A stretch of DNA of 64,000 nucleotides from Hoeflea_A sp965216535 (GTDB taxonomy: Bacteria; Pseudomonadota; Alphaproteobacteria; Rhizobiales; Rhizobiaceae). Numbering within the stretch: the stretch's first letter is position 1; each line of letters starts with the position of its first letter. This document shows positions 1-8,691 of the stretch, piece after piece. Location of the stretch: the NCBI GenBank assembly GCA_965216535.1, contig OZ244175.1:1364001-1428000 (forward strand), written 5' to 3'. Under the pieces are notes generated by a model, which was given only the letters and a program-made list of their open reading frames with translations, was not told the DNA's origin and searched no databases. The position numbers were made by a program, and so were the translations under genes.

Positions 1-498
1 TCCGCGGTGGCTGCCGCAATCAGCGCCGGTATCGACGGGGCAGGGGTCGAACAGGCGCTTGAGATCGCGGTCGCTGCGGCGCAACTGGTTGAACGGAAGT
101 CCAGTGAAACAGCACCCGTGTCCAAGCAGATGGAGCTGGCCGTTTCACTCGCCGATGCTTCGGATAGTGCAAGTCTCGCATCCGCTATCGACGGGCAGAT
201 CGGCACGAGCGTAGCCTCTGTTGAATCGGTGCCGGCAGCTTTTGCCCTTCTGAAATACTCAAATGGCGATGCCTGGAGCGCTGGATTGCTGGCGGCAAAT
301 CTCGGTGGCGATACCGACACGATCGGCGCGATTGCAGCGGGAATGTGCGGTGCGGTGAGCGGTCTGGCCTCGATGCCGCAAGACAAGGTTGCCCGGCTGG
401 TCCAGGTCAATGGACTTCAGGTCGAACCCGTCGCGACCAGTTTGCTCGAACTCCGACACACACGCGCCGCCGGACCCGCAGTGGAAGAAGCATCATGA
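1..498 (+). CDS. ADP-ribosylglycohydrolase family protein, C-terminal part
   Basis: The reading frame is open from the first base, so this is the 3' end of a gene that begins left of the window. The visible 165 residues carry the family's C-terminal hallmark, GGDTDTIGAIAAGMCGA, in which the two Asp residues of the DTD motif bind the paired magnesium ions used to cleave N- or O-glycosidic bonds of ADP-ribose-like substrates. The stop codon overlaps the start of the downstream PfkB kinase as ATGA, so the two are translationally coupled. With a sugar kinase and an importer next door, a role in opening an imported glycosidic compound is more likely than protein de-ADP-ribosylation; that is inference. 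Confidence 0.85.
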   Translation, partial: SAVAAAISAGIDGAGVEQALEIAVAAAQLVERKSSETAPVSKQMELAVSLADASDSASLASAIDGQIGTSVASVESVPAAFALLKYSNGDAWSAGLLAANLGGDTDTIGAIAAGMCGAVSGLASMPQDKVARLVQVNGLQVEPVATSLLELRHTRAAGPAVEEAS

Positions 499-1463
499 GC
501 CCGGCCCGACTGTTGCAGATGTCCGGGATCGTCGTTGACCTGGTCTACCGGGTCGAGGAGGTGCCGAAAGCCGGCGAAGAAGCTGTCGTCGAAGAAAGCA
601 TGATCGCGCCCGGCGGCGGCTTCAACGCCATGGTGGCCGCCAACCGCGCCGGAATGCACGTCTCCTATGGCGGGTCGCACGGCACCGGGCGGTTTGCCGA
701 CATTGTTCGCAGTTCGCTGTCGGAACTGGGGATTCCGGTACTGCAAAGCCAACTGGAACACAGCGACCAGGGTACCAGTGTCGTGCTGGTCGATCGCCGC
801 GGCGAGCGGACGTTCGTATCGCAGGCCGGGGCCGAGCGCTTTTTCGGCTCTTCGCAGTTCGGGCAGATCGATGCCGCCGCATTCGAATATGTGTTGATCT
901 CAGGATACACCTTCGCGCTCAGCCGCAACCCGGACAATCTGAACATCTGGCTGGATGCTTTTCCGGAGGCGCCGCAATTGCTGTTCGACCCTTCGCCGGT
1001 TGTCGACAAAATCCCCGCCTCCATTCTCGGCAAGATGATGGCGCGCTGTTCCTGGATCAGTGCCAACGCGGATGAGGCCCGCTTTATCACCGGTATAGCC
1101 GATCCGCAGCGCAGCGCGGCTGGTCTGCTCGAACGCATGGGCGAGGGCGCTGCCGGCGCTCTTGTACGCCACGGCGAACACGGGTGCTGGCTGGCGATGC
1201 GCGGCGTCCCACCCGAGCACGTGGCACCCTATAGCGTTGAGCCGATCGACACCAACGGTGCCGGCGACACCCATATCGGATCGTTCATCGCGGCCCTCGG
1301 CGCCGGCGATACCCCGCTGGCCGCGGCCCGGTTTGCCAATGCTGCGGCCGCCCTTTCGACCCTGCACAAGGGTCCCGCGACGGCCCCGGATCGATCGCAA
1401 ACGGAAGCTTTCATGGCCGCAAATGCACCCGATCCGGACATCCGGAAATCAGCAAGAATCTAA
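495..1463 (+). CDS. PfkB/ribokinase family carbohydrate kinase
   Basis: A 322-residue kinase when started at the ATG that overlaps the upstream stop codon. A longer in-frame extension to 345 would lie inside the upstream gene and is rejected. The N-terminal half has the substrate-binding GGGFNAMVAANRAG stretch, and near residue 257 lies the PfkB signature DTNGAGDTHIGSF with the catalytic Asp and the anion hole. The family phosphorylates sugars, nucleosides or sugar acids with ATP. Coupling to an ADP-ribosylglycohydrolase suggests it phosphorylates the sugar freed by that enzyme. The exact substrate cannot be read from sequence. Confidence 0.88.
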   Translation: MSPARLLQMSGIVVDLVYRVEEVPKAGEEAVVEESMIAPGGGFNAMVAANRAGMHVSYGGSHGTGRFADIVRSSLSELGIPVLQSQLEHSDQGTSVVLVDRRGERTFVSQAGAERFFGSSQFGQIDAAAFEYVLISGYTFALSRNPDNLNIWLDAFPEAPQLLFDPSPVVDKIPASILGKMMARCSWISANADEARFITGIADPQRSAAGLLERMGEGAAGALVRHGEHGCWLAMRGVPPEHVAPYSVEPIDTNGAGDTHIGSFIAALGAGDTPLAAARFANAAAALSTLHKGPATAPDRSQTEAFMAANAPDPDIRKSARI

Positions 1464-1477
1464 CAGGGAGAAGTAAC

Positions 1478-2527
1478 ATGAAACACACAATCAGACTGAC
1501 AGCGGTGACGGCGATTGCGCTGGGGCTTAGCGCCATGGCCAGCCAGGCCGACGAAATCCGGGTTCTGAACTGGAAAGGCTATGGCACCGATGCCGACTGG
1601 GCTATCGAAGCCTTCACGGAAAAAACCGGCCATACGGTCGTGCACGACTACTTCAACTCCGAACAGGAGATGCTCACCAAGCTCCGAACGAACCCCGGCG
1701 CCTATGATGTCGTGCTTATAAACTCCGCGTTCACCGGAACGGCGGCCGATGAAGGCCTGATCGGTCCGATCGACACGGCCGATATCAGCAACTACGCCGA
1801 TCTCGCACCAAACCTCGCCAACAACGCCGACCTCAGCCCGGACGGCGAGGTACTGGGCGTCGCCTGGGTTTGGGGTCTGACCTCCTTTGCGGTCAACAAG
1901 AACGACGTCACACCGACGCCAACGTCCATCCAGGTGCTCTGGGATGACGCATACAAAGGCCGGGTCGGCTGGCGCGATGACGCGCTGGAATCGGTACAGT
2001 TTGCCGCTTTGGCGACGGGCCAAAACATCAACGACGTCAAGGATCTTGACGCGGTCAAGGCGAAGCTTGAGGAATTGCTGCCGCAGATCAGGACGTTCTG
2101 GAGTTCGGAAAACGACTGGAACCAGTTCTTCGCCGCCGGTGATTTCCTGATGGCGCCGTTTTGGAGCGGTTCTGCCAGCCGCTCGATCGCAAAAGGCCTC
2201 CCGGTGCAGTTCATCGTTCCGGAGGAAGGCGCCATCGGCTGGCTCGACGGCCTGTCCATTCCGGCCTCTTCCAACAACAAGGACGCGGCACGGGCCTTCA
2301 TCAACTACATGATCGATCCCGAATTCTATGTAAAATGGGCTGAAAGCGGCGCACCGGCATCGGCCAACGCCAAGGCGGCGGCTGCACTGCCGAGCGACAG
2401 CTTCAACCGCGCCACTCTTGGCGATCCGGAAGTCGTTGCCCGGGTGCAGTTCATGCAGCCGGTGCCGGAAGAAACCCGCAAGACCTACCTGGAACTGTGG
2501 CAGGAGCTGAAGGCGAACGCCCAGTAG
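1478..2527 (+). CDS. ABC transporter periplasmic substrate-binding protein, PotD/PotF type
   Basis: A 349-residue secreted protein. A Sec signal peptide of about 24 residues ends near ASQADEIRVLNWKGY, and the mature start, EIRVLNWKGY, is typical of polyamine/opine-type binding proteins. A ribosome-binding site, AGGGAGAAG, precedes the ATG. It is followed by two permeases and an ATPase in the order usual for potF-like operons. The ligand could be a polyamine, but this family also serves opines, aminophosphonates and other charged compounds; the adjacent glycohydrolase and kinase argue for a glycosylated or ribosylated ligand. Confidence 0.85.
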   Translation: MKHTIRLTAVTAIALGLSAMASQADEIRVLNWKGYGTDADWAIEAFTEKTGHTVVHDYFNSEQEMLTKLRTNPGAYDVVLINSAFTGTAADEGLIGPIDTADISNYADLAPNLANNADLSPDGEVLGVAWVWGLTSFAVNKNDVTPTPTSIQVLWDDAYKGRVGWRDDALESVQFAALATGQNINDVKDLDAVKAKLEELLPQIRTFWSSENDWNQFFAAGDFLMAPFWSGSASRSIAKGLPVQFIVPEEGAIGWLDGLSIPASSNNKDAARAFINYMIDPEFYVKWAESGAPASANAKAAAALPSDSFNRATLGDPEVVARVQFMQPVPEETRKTYLELWQELKANAQ

Positions 2528-2552
2528 CGTTGCGCCGCGGGGAGGACCATCG

Positions 2553-3413
2553 ATGAGCGCGACGCTTGTTCGCCGAGATTATCTGCGCGCAGCGGCGCTC
2601 ATCAGCCCCGCCTATGTGTGGCTGACGGTGGCAGTGTTTCTGCCGCTGGCTGCCATGCTTTTTTTCAGCGTGCTGAGCGAGGCTCCCTTTGGCGATCGCG
2701 ACTGGCATGTCACCCTCGCCAATTACGGCGAGTTCTTTGAGAAAGGCTTCTATTTCAAGCTTCTGGTGCGGTCGCTGACGCTCGGTCTGGTGGTCACCGG
2801 CTTCTGCATTCTGATCGGATTTCCCTGCGCCTATGTCCTGGCCAAGACCATCAAGGGCCGCTGGCGCGAAGCGCTGTTCCTTTTGGTCATTCTGCCGTTC
2901 TGGAGCAACAGCCTGGTGCGGATCTTTTCCTGGGCGATCGTGCTGCGTGGCAACGGCGTGATCGACAAGACGCTGGATATGATCCTGCCCTTCGACGTGT
3001 CGGTCAATCTGATGTTCAGCTATCCGGCGATCGTCATCGGCCTGGTCCATTCCTATCTGCCATACGTCATCCTAACCTCCTACCTTGCGCTGCAGGCGAT
3101 CGACGACAATCTGATCGATGCCGCCCGCTCGCTGGGAGCGCCGCGGCGAACCATCCTGTGGCGCATCATCGTGCCTCTGTCGTTGCCGGGCCTGATTGCC
3201 GGCGCTGTCCTCATCTTCGTGCCGGTCGTCGGCTCATTCATGGAGCCGCGTATTCTCGGCGGTCGTGCCGGCACCTTCTTCGGCACCGTCATCGAGGATC
3301 AGTTCGTGGCCGTGTTCAACTGGCCGCTGGGTGCCGCGCTGTCCTTCATCCTGCTGGGCGTGGTGCTTTTGATTCTGGCTGTCTCCAGTCCGGTTTTGCG
3401 GAGGGCGCAGTGA
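2553..3413 (+). CDS. ABC transporter permease, PotB type
   Basis: A 286-residue inner-membrane protein with about six hydrophobic segments. The ATPase-contacting EAA loop is seen as DAARSLGAPRRTILWRIIVP around residues 190-210. GGGGAGG upstream serves as ribosome-binding site. It overlaps the next permease gene by one base (TGATG), so the pair is translated together and should form the heterodimeric channel with the following gene. Confidence 0.87.
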   Translation: MSATLVRRDYLRAAALISPAYVWLTVAVFLPLAAMLFFSVLSEAPFGDRDWHVTLANYGEFFEKGFYFKLLVRSLTLGLVVTGFCILIGFPCAYVLAKTIKGRWREALFLLVILPFWSNSLVRIFSWAIVLRGNGVIDKTLDMILPFDVSVNLMFSYPAIVIGLVHSYLPYVILTSYLALQAIDDNLIDAARSLGAPRRTILWRIIVPLSLPGLIAGAVLIFVPVVGSFMEPRILGGRAGTFFGTVIEDQFVAVFNWPLGAALSFILLGVVLLILAVSSPVLRRAQ

Positions 3414-4201
3414 TGACAATAAGTCGGTTTCTCGAGCGGTTGGGGCGGATCTATCTGGGCCTGGTGCTGGCGTTCCTTTACGTGCCGATCCTGGTCATGG
3501 CGCTGATGTCGTTCAACAAATCGGAATTCTACCAGTTGCCGATCCAGTTCACGACGAGTTGGTACGGCAAGCTCCTCAACAACACCGAAATCCTGAGCGC
3601 CGCCTGGAGCAGCGTCTGGATTGCCTGCACCACGACGGTGATTGCCACGACGCTGGGTACGGCTGCCGCGATCGCCTTCTTCCGCTACGAGTTCCGCGGC
3701 AAGGCCATATTGCAGGCGCTGCTGTTCCCGCCGATCGCCATCCCCTGGCTGATCACCGGCACCGCCATGCTGATCTTCTTTTTCTCCATCGGAATTGGCC
3801 GTGGGGCGCCTGCGGTGATCATCGGCCATGTGGCGCTCGCGCTGCCCTATGTCATCGTGGTGGTGACGGCGCGCTTGCGAACCTTCGATCCGCAGCTGGA
3901 GGAGGCAGCGCGCTCGCTCGGCGCCAGCAGTTGGGAAGTGACCCGGCACGTGACGTTGCCGTGGATCGCCTCCGGCATTATCGCCGGCGCGCTGTTTGCC
4001 TTCGCGGTGTCCTTCGACCAGTTCGTGGTTTCCTATTTCCTCGCCCAGCCCGGCGACAGCACCCTGCCGGTGGTGATCTACACGGCGATCCGCAAGGGCT
4101 TCACGCCGGAGATCAATGCCATCTCCACCATCATCATCGCCATCTCGATGACCTTGATGCTGCTGTCGGCACGCTATGCAAATTTCGGAGGAGAACGCTG
4201 A
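3413..4201 (+). CDS. ABC transporter permease, PotC type
   Basis: A 262-residue inner-membrane protein started at the ATG overlapping the upstream TGA. Longer in-frame readings to the left are just the shadow of the first permease. The EAA loop is EEAARSLGASSWEVTRHVTL. The C-terminal part has the conserved FAVSFDQFVVSYFLAQPG stretch of PotC/PotI permeases. The stop overlaps the ATPase start codon by one base. Confidence 0.87.
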   Translation: MTISRFLERLGRIYLGLVLAFLYVPILVMALMSFNKSEFYQLPIQFTTSWYGKLLNNTEILSAAWSSVWIACTTTVIATTLGTAAAIAFFRYEFRGKAILQALLFPPIAIPWLITGTAMLIFFFSIGIGRGAPAVIIGHVALALPYVIVVVTARLRTFDPQLEEAARSLGASSWEVTRHVTLPWIASGIIAGALFAFAVSFDQFVVSYFLAQPGDSTLPVVIYTAIRKGFTPEINAISTIIIAISMTLMLLSARYANFGGER

Positions 4202-5247
4202 TGGCCGGCGTCAAGGTTTCGCATGTCAACAAGCACTTCGGCGCGATGAAGGCGCTCGATGACATCTCCATCGATTTTGCCGACGGCGAGTTCTTCGGCC
4301 TTCTTGGCCCGTCCGGCAGTGGCAAGACGACTCTGCTTCGGGTGATCGCCGGCTTCATTTTCTCCGACAGCGGCTCGGTGGTGATTGGTGGACAGCCGGT
4401 CGAGCGGGTGCCTGTCGAAAAGCGCGAAATCGGCATGGTGTTCCAGAATTACGCGCTGTTTCCCAACATGAGCGTCGCCGACAATGTCGGCTTCGGGCTG
4501 CGGGTCAGAAAACTGTCGGCCGCGGAGATCGCCAGCCGGGTCGGCGAGGCTCTGGACCTGGTGCAACTCGGCGATCTCGGCGAGCGACGGCCGCATCAGC
4601 TTTCGGGCGGTCAGAGGCAGCGCGTGGCATTGGCCCGGGCGATCGTTACGGAACCGCGGGTGCTTTTGCTGGATGAACCGCTGAGCGCGCTGGACAAGGC
4701 GCTGCGCGTCGACATGCAGATCGAACTGAAACGCATCCAGCGCGAGATCGGCATCACCACCATCTTCGTCACCCACGACCAGGAAGAGGCGCTGACACTC
4801 AGTGACCGCATTGGCATTCTGAAGGACGGTCGTCTGGTTCAGACCGGGTCGCCACACGACATGTACCATGCGCCGGTCAACGAATTCGCCGCCGGCTTTC
4901 TTGGCGAAGCAAACATCTTCAGGGGCGAAACGGATCCGTCGGGCATGAAGCTCGCAGACGGCAGCACCATCCGCTGGACGGGTGACGATCGCCCGGCGGC
5001 AATTGCCGTTCGGCCGGAGAACCTGCTTTTGTCCGTATCGGAACCAAGCGGCTCCGGCTCCAACCGGCTGAAGGCCAGGATGCGTCAAAAGATCTTTGCC
5101 GGCCCCACCGTCACCTACCTGCTGGAGTGGCAGGATCAGCCGATCAAGGTGCTGGCCAAGGAAGGCGAGATGACCGGCATACCCGATGCCGGCGATGTCT
5201 GGATTGAATGGGCCGCCGAAAAGTCCATTGGCCTCCCGGCGGATTAA
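4201..5247 (+). CDS. ABC transporter ATP-binding protein, PotA type
   Basis: A 348-residue ATPase that energises the importer encoded just upstream. It has Walker A GPSGSGKTT, the Q-loop FQNYALFPNM, the signature LSGGQRQRVALARAI, Walker B VLLLDEPLSALD and the switch His in TIFVTHDQEEA. The remaining C-terminal third (about 240-348) is a TOBE-type regulatory domain. Start at ATG 4201 overlaps the permease stop. This is the last gene of the operon; about 150 bases separate it from the next transcription unit. Confidence 0.9.
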   Translation: MAGVKVSHVNKHFGAMKALDDISIDFADGEFFGLLGPSGSGKTTLLRVIAGFIFSDSGSVVIGGQPVERVPVEKREIGMVFQNYALFPNMSVADNVGFGLRVRKLSAAEIASRVGEALDLVQLGDLGERRPHQLSGGQRQRVALARAIVTEPRVLLLDEPLSALDKALRVDMQIELKRIQREIGITTIFVTHDQEEALTLSDRIGILKDGRLVQTGSPHDMYHAPVNEFAAGFLGEANIFRGETDPSGMKLADGSTIRWTGDDRPAAIAVRPENLLLSVSEPSGSGSNRLKARMRQKIFAGPTVTYLLEWQDQPIKVLAKEGEMTGIPDAGDVWIEWAAEKSIGLPAD

Positions 5248-5326
5248 GTTTCACTCCTAGCCTTGAGTCTCCAACCCGTGATGTTCCGAGAAGTTCACGG
5301 GGCGCGATGTCGTGGCAATTTTTCAA

Positions 5327-5354
5327 TTGACATTTCAACTAGTGGGCACATAGT
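5327..5354 (+). promoter_or_regulatory. Predicted promoter for the BNR-repeat gene
   Basis: TTGACA at 5327-5332 and CATAGT at 5349-5354 are 16 bases apart. The -10 box lies inside the second half of the TAGTGGG repeat element, so a protein bound there would block RNA polymerase. The assignment is by eye only. Confidence 0.5.
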
Positions 5355-5361
5355 GGGCAGA
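5338..5361 (+). promoter_or_regulatory. TAGTGGG direct-repeat element, copy 1
   Basis: Two TAGTGGGCA half-sites start 11 bases apart (5340 and 5351), that is, on the same face of the helix. The copy lies 40 bases upstream of the BNR gene start. It matches the elements at 13073, 19649 and 22056, each upstream of a different unit of the same catabolic island. It is proposed as a shared operator. Confidence 0.65.
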
Positions 5362-5401
5362 GAAATTTCGATGACGGCAGCGCGCCTGGAGAGGAAGTGC
5401 G

Positions 5402-6376
5402 ATGAAGACCAAAGCCTACGCCGCCACCATGCAGAGTGTCTGGTTCAGTGAAGACGAGGGGCAGAGCTGGAATCGACTGCTGACCCCGACAGGCGGATTC
5501 TACAACGAAGCCCGGGTGTGGGCGGTTCACACCCATCCCGATCGGCCCGGAGAGGTGCTGGCGGGCTCCGACCAGGGGCTCTACCGCTACACGGAGGAAA
5601 AGGGACGGTTCGACTACATCCCTTCTCCCATGGACAGCCTGCATATTCTGCAGATCGCCCAGGATCCCCACGACCCCGACTTCATCGTCTGCGGGACCAG
5701 GCCAGGCGAAATCTTCATCACCGAAGACAATGGCGAGAACTGGGTGCGCTCCAATCTCGATGCCTCGACAGAATGCTGGTTCATCAACACCAGCCGGATC
5801 ACCTCGATCCACTTCGACCCGCGTGACCACGACACCATCTGGATCACGGTGGAGATCGACGGCGTGTTCCGTTCGAAGGACCGCGGCAAGTCCTGGGAAA
5901 TCGTCATCCGGGGCCTGCACGACAACGACACGCACGACCTGGTGTTCCGCGACCATGAGGATGGCAGCCGAGCGATCCTGTGTTCGACGGAAGATGGGGT
6001 GCATCGCTCCCGGGACAATGGCGACACCTGGGAACAACTGCAGATCCCGCAGGCGAAATGGGATTATTTCCGCAGCCTCAAGCAGCCGGCTGAAAACAGC
6101 GATGTTGTGGTCGCCTCGGTGGGCGATAAACCATCGGGCGAGGCCGGCATGTTTCTGATCAGCCGTGACTTCGGGGAAAGCTGGTCGGTGGCGGACCTGT
6201 CGTATCCCCCGAACAGCACATTGTGGTCGATCGGCACCAACGCGGCCGATACCAGCTTGATGTATGCCGCAACGATCTTCGGCCAGATTTTCAAAAGCAC
6301 CGATGGCGGCGAAAGCTGGACCAAGATGAAACGCGAACTTGGTGAAATCCGCATGATCACCTGGGCGCCGGTCTAG
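5402..6376 (+). CDS. BNR/Asp-box beta-propeller protein
   Basis: A 324-residue protein without a signal peptide. It contains six Asp-box motifs of the S/T-x-D-x-G-x-S/T-W type: SEDEGQSW, TEDNGENW, SKDRGKSW, SRDNGDTW, SRDFGESW and STDGGESW. They recur every 45-60 residues, as expected for a sialidase/sortilin-like propeller. Sialidase catalytic residues are not evident, so it is more likely a binding or scaffold propeller or an uncharacterised glycan-acting enzyme. It is the first gene behind operator copy 1 and is followed after 12 bases by an unknown gene. GGAGAGGAAG precedes the ATG. Confidence 0.75.
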   Translation: MKTKAYAATMQSVWFSEDEGQSWNRLLTPTGGFYNEARVWAVHTHPDRPGEVLAGSDQGLYRYTEEKGRFDYIPSPMDSLHILQIAQDPHDPDFIVCGTRPGEIFITEDNGENWVRSNLDASTECWFINTSRITSIHFDPRDHDTIWITVEIDGVFRSKDRGKSWEIVIRGLHDNDTHDLVFRDHEDGSRAILCSTEDGVHRSRDNGDTWEQLQIPQAKWDYFRSLKQPAENSDVVVASVGDKPSGEAGMFLISRDFGESWSVADLSYPPNSTLWSIGTNAADTSLMYAATIFGQIFKSTDGGESWTKMKRELGEIRMITWAPV

Positions 6377-6388
6377 AAAGGTAGAGCA

Positions 6389-6958
6389 ATGTCCCTGTTT
6401 CTTTACAAGCCGCATGTCGAAGGCCCCGAGGGTGCGATCACCTCGCCTGACATCGTCGTCGATAGAGTTTTCGTTGATGGTGCGGTCAAGCCGGTGAATT
6501 TCCTGTGCAGCGGCACCCACCAGCAGATCGAAGACGGCGAAAATTGCCGGCCGGCCTATGCCGTGACGGCGATCGGCGGCGGCGCCCTGATCAGCCCGGC
6601 CGTGCTGGTCGGAGAGGGCCGAATCTGCGTCGCGCGCATGGCCTGGCGGCTTGCCAATCTCGATGAGACCATCGGGTCGGTGACCCTGAACGGTCAGCGT
6701 CTCGATGCGCTTCGGCTTCCAGCCGACCTGATCAATGCGGCCGGCGGTTCAGGCGACACGCTGCCGCGCGGCTATCAGCTGCTGTGTACGCTCCAGGAAC
6801 CGGCATCCGAAGCCATCTTGGAAGATGCCGGCCGTGGTCGCAATCTTACCCACCGCATCACGACCGTGTCGGTTGGCGAGGATCGCTGGGGCGATCACCG
6901 GCCCAAACCACGGTACTCGGTCGGACCAATGATGAAGGAAGTGCAGCACTTCATTTGA
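6389..6958 (+). CDS. Hypothetical protein coupled to the BNR gene
   Basis: A 189-residue cytoplasmic-looking protein with no signal peptide or membrane segment. I do not recognise the family. The N-terminal half reads like a small beta-rich domain, and the C-terminal half has NGQRLDALRLPADL and a basic tail ending KPRYSVGPMMKEVQHFI. AAAGGTAGAGCA just upstream provides the ribosome-binding site. It is almost certainly cotranscribed with the BNR protein, so the two probably act together. Confidence 0.65.
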   Translation: MSLFLYKPHVEGPEGAITSPDIVVDRVFVDGAVKPVNFLCSGTHQQIEDGENCRPAYAVTAIGGGALISPAVLVGEGRICVARMAWRLANLDETIGSVTLNGQRLDALRLPADLINAAGGSGDTLPRGYQLLCTLQEPASEAILEDAGRGRNLTHRITTVSVGEDRWGDHRPKPRYSVGPMMKEVQHFI

Positions 6959-6977
6959 TTTGACCGTGCATAGAACC

Positions 6978-7045
6978 CGATCCGGCTCCGGGGGGAACCG
7001 GATCGAACCGTGCCCGTTCCGCCGTTCTCCCAGGGCGGGACGGGC
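6978..7045. terminator. Two hairpins between convergent genes
   Basis: CGATCCGG at 6978-6985 pairs with CCGGATCG at 6998-7005. A second 12-bp stem is formed by 7012-7023 and 7034-7045 with one G-U-type mismatch. They lie between the convergent stop codons at 6958 and 7059 and likely end transcription from both sides, though neither has a long T run. Confidence 0.5.
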
Positions 7046-7058
7046 AGCGCCGCTTCAG

Positions 7059-7874
7059 TTACTCCTTTTCGATTAGGCTTTTGAGGCGGTCAAAGAGCGG
7101 CGAGCCGGGAACTCCGAATTCGCCGATGATCCGGAAATGATCCGCATCCGGGCTCTCGAACAGATCGAGCGGGTTGCCGACCTGGCGGCAAAGTTGCGCG
7201 TAGTTGCGCGACTGGTCCTTGAAGGCCGTGGTTTCCGCGCCGCCGCAGCCGACCAGAACCGGAATGTCGGACGGCGGAAGATGCTGCTGCGGGCTCAGCG
7301 TCCGGGCGGCCGCTTCGTCGAGGCCGAGCCAACTGTTGGCTGTCGCTGACAGCAGCGGATGCAGATCAAACAGGCCGCTGATTGCGCAAAGGGAGCGGAT
7401 CCCTTGCGGCCGTGATCCATCGGCCCAGTCGGCCGCGGCCACCATTGCCGCCAGATGGCCTCCGGCCGAGTTGCCTGCCAAGTGCAGATTTGACGGGTCA
7501 ATGCCGATGGCGTCGGGATTGGCGGCAAGCCAGGCAACGGCGGCGCGCGCGTCTTCCACGCAATCGGCCAGGGCGTAGTCAGGGGTCAGGCGGTAATTGA
7601 CCGGAACCCAGGAAATGCCACACGCATTCCAGTGCTTTGCCGGAAAGCGCCGGGAGTCCTTCGAACCGGCCTTCCAGTAACCGCCATGGAAGAACACGAT
7701 TGTCGGCGCTTCGGGACCGGCGGAAAACACATCGAGGTGCTGCCGGGCATGCGAGCCATAGGCCAGATCCAGCCGCGCATTCGGCAGCTTCGCCGCCTCT
7801 GCCGATCCTCGCTCGTAGGTGGCCTGAAGGGATGCGGCTGCCGCGGCATCCAGGTCGTAGCCGCTATCCGTCAT
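7059..7874 (-). CDS. Alpha/beta hydrolase, kynurenine-formamidase/BD-FAE-like
   Basis: A 271-residue serine hydrolase. The oxyanion-hole motif HGGYW is at 63-67, the nucleophile elbow GNSAGG has Ser at about 136, and a C-terminal DADHF supplies His at about 246. HGGYW is the motif of kynurenine formamidase-like and related esterase families, so an arylformamide, carbamate or small ester substrate is plausible. Its start lies 11 bases inside the end of the glutathione-transferase gene, and it is the last gene of the leftward operon. Confidence 0.8.
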   Translation of the reverse strand: MTDSGYDLDAAAAASLQATYERGSAEAAKLPNARLDLAYGSHARQHLDVFSAGPEAPTIVFFHGGYWKAGSKDSRRFPAKHWNACGISWVPVNYRLTPDYALADCVEDARAAVAWLAANPDAIGIDPSNLHLAGNSAGGHLAAMVAAADWADGSRPQGIRSLCAISGLFDLHPLLSATANSWLGLDEAAARTLSPQQHLPPSDIPVLVGCGGAETTAFKDQSRNYAQLCRQVGNPLDLFESPDADHFRIIGEFGVPGSPLFDRLKSLIEKE

Positions 7875-8688
7875 TTGTTCGTGCGCGCTCCACGATTGCC
7901 TGCATTTCCTGCGCCACCTCGCGACCCCGTGTCGTCAGGGTTTCGATGCTCGACGGGTAGTAGACATCGAAAACCGCTGCGGCGCTGGGACGTGCCTTCA
8001 GCCGGTCGTACCAGGCGGAAACGTGAGGCCTGTCCCGCCACAGAAAATCGGTCTGCAGAAGGTCCAGACGGATCATGTAGGAGGTGAAGGATGTGTCCGA
8101 AATGGAATAGGTGTCGCCCGTCAGCCATTGCGTTTCAGACAGCAGCCTTTCGAACTCCGCCAGCAACCTGTCGAAGCTCATGATGGCATTGACGAAGACC
8201 GGCGAGTGGATGCCTTTGAAGACGACGTCCTCCAGCCAGCGTCGGCTTTTGGGATTCATGTTGCGGTCGATCGCGGCAATCAGCGTCTCGGGATCCAGCC
8301 CACCGGCCTCCTCGATCAGCTTGTGGCGATAGGCGATGGCGTAGGTCAGGACCGAAGCGGCGTAGTGGATGTTGGCCTCGCCGAAATCCAACCGCCCCAT
8401 CAGGAGACGAGCCAGTGCATTGTAGTAGGGATCGGCCGGCCGCAGCGGGTGCTCCGGAAAAGCGTCCTCCAGATATTCCATGATCACCGTCGATTCGATG
8501 ATCGCGCGGCCGTCATGGACCAGCGTCGGCACCACCGCATTCGGGTTCATCGCCAGGTACTCGGGAGTGAACTGATCGCCGTTCAGCGCCATCATCCGGC
8601 TTTCCCAGTCCAGCTGCTTTTCGGCAAGCGCTACCCGCACCTTGGCGGCGCAGACTGAGGAATTGTTGTGATAGAGCACAAGTGTCAA
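7864..8688 (-). CDS. Glutathione S-transferase family protein
   Basis: A 274-residue protein with an N-terminal thioredoxin-fold domain (about 1-80) containing NNSSVCAAKVRVALAEK at the glutathione site and the VPTL / ESTVI motifs that bind the glutathione backbone. A helical C-terminal domain follows. The start is TTG, preceded by GGAGA eight bases away. It sits 3 bases after dctM-like and overlaps the hydrolase. Beta-etherases and other aromatic-modifying GSTs in lignin catabolism share this overall design, but a specific reaction cannot be assigned. Confidence 0.82.
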   Translation of the reverse strand: MTLVLYHNNSSVCAAKVRVALAEKQLDWESRMMALNGDQFTPEYLAMNPNAVVPTLVHDGRAIIESTVIMEYLEDAFPEHPLRPADPYYNALARLLMGRLDFGEANIHYAASVLTYAIAYRHKLIEEAGGLDPETLIAAIDRNMNPKSRRWLEDVVFKGIHSPVFVNAIMSFDRLLAEFERLLSETQWLTGDTYSISDTSFTSYMIRLDLLQTDFLWRDRPHVSAWYDRLKARPSAAAVFDVYYPSSIETLTTRGREVAQEMQAIVERARTNDG

Positions 8689-8691
8689 CGA

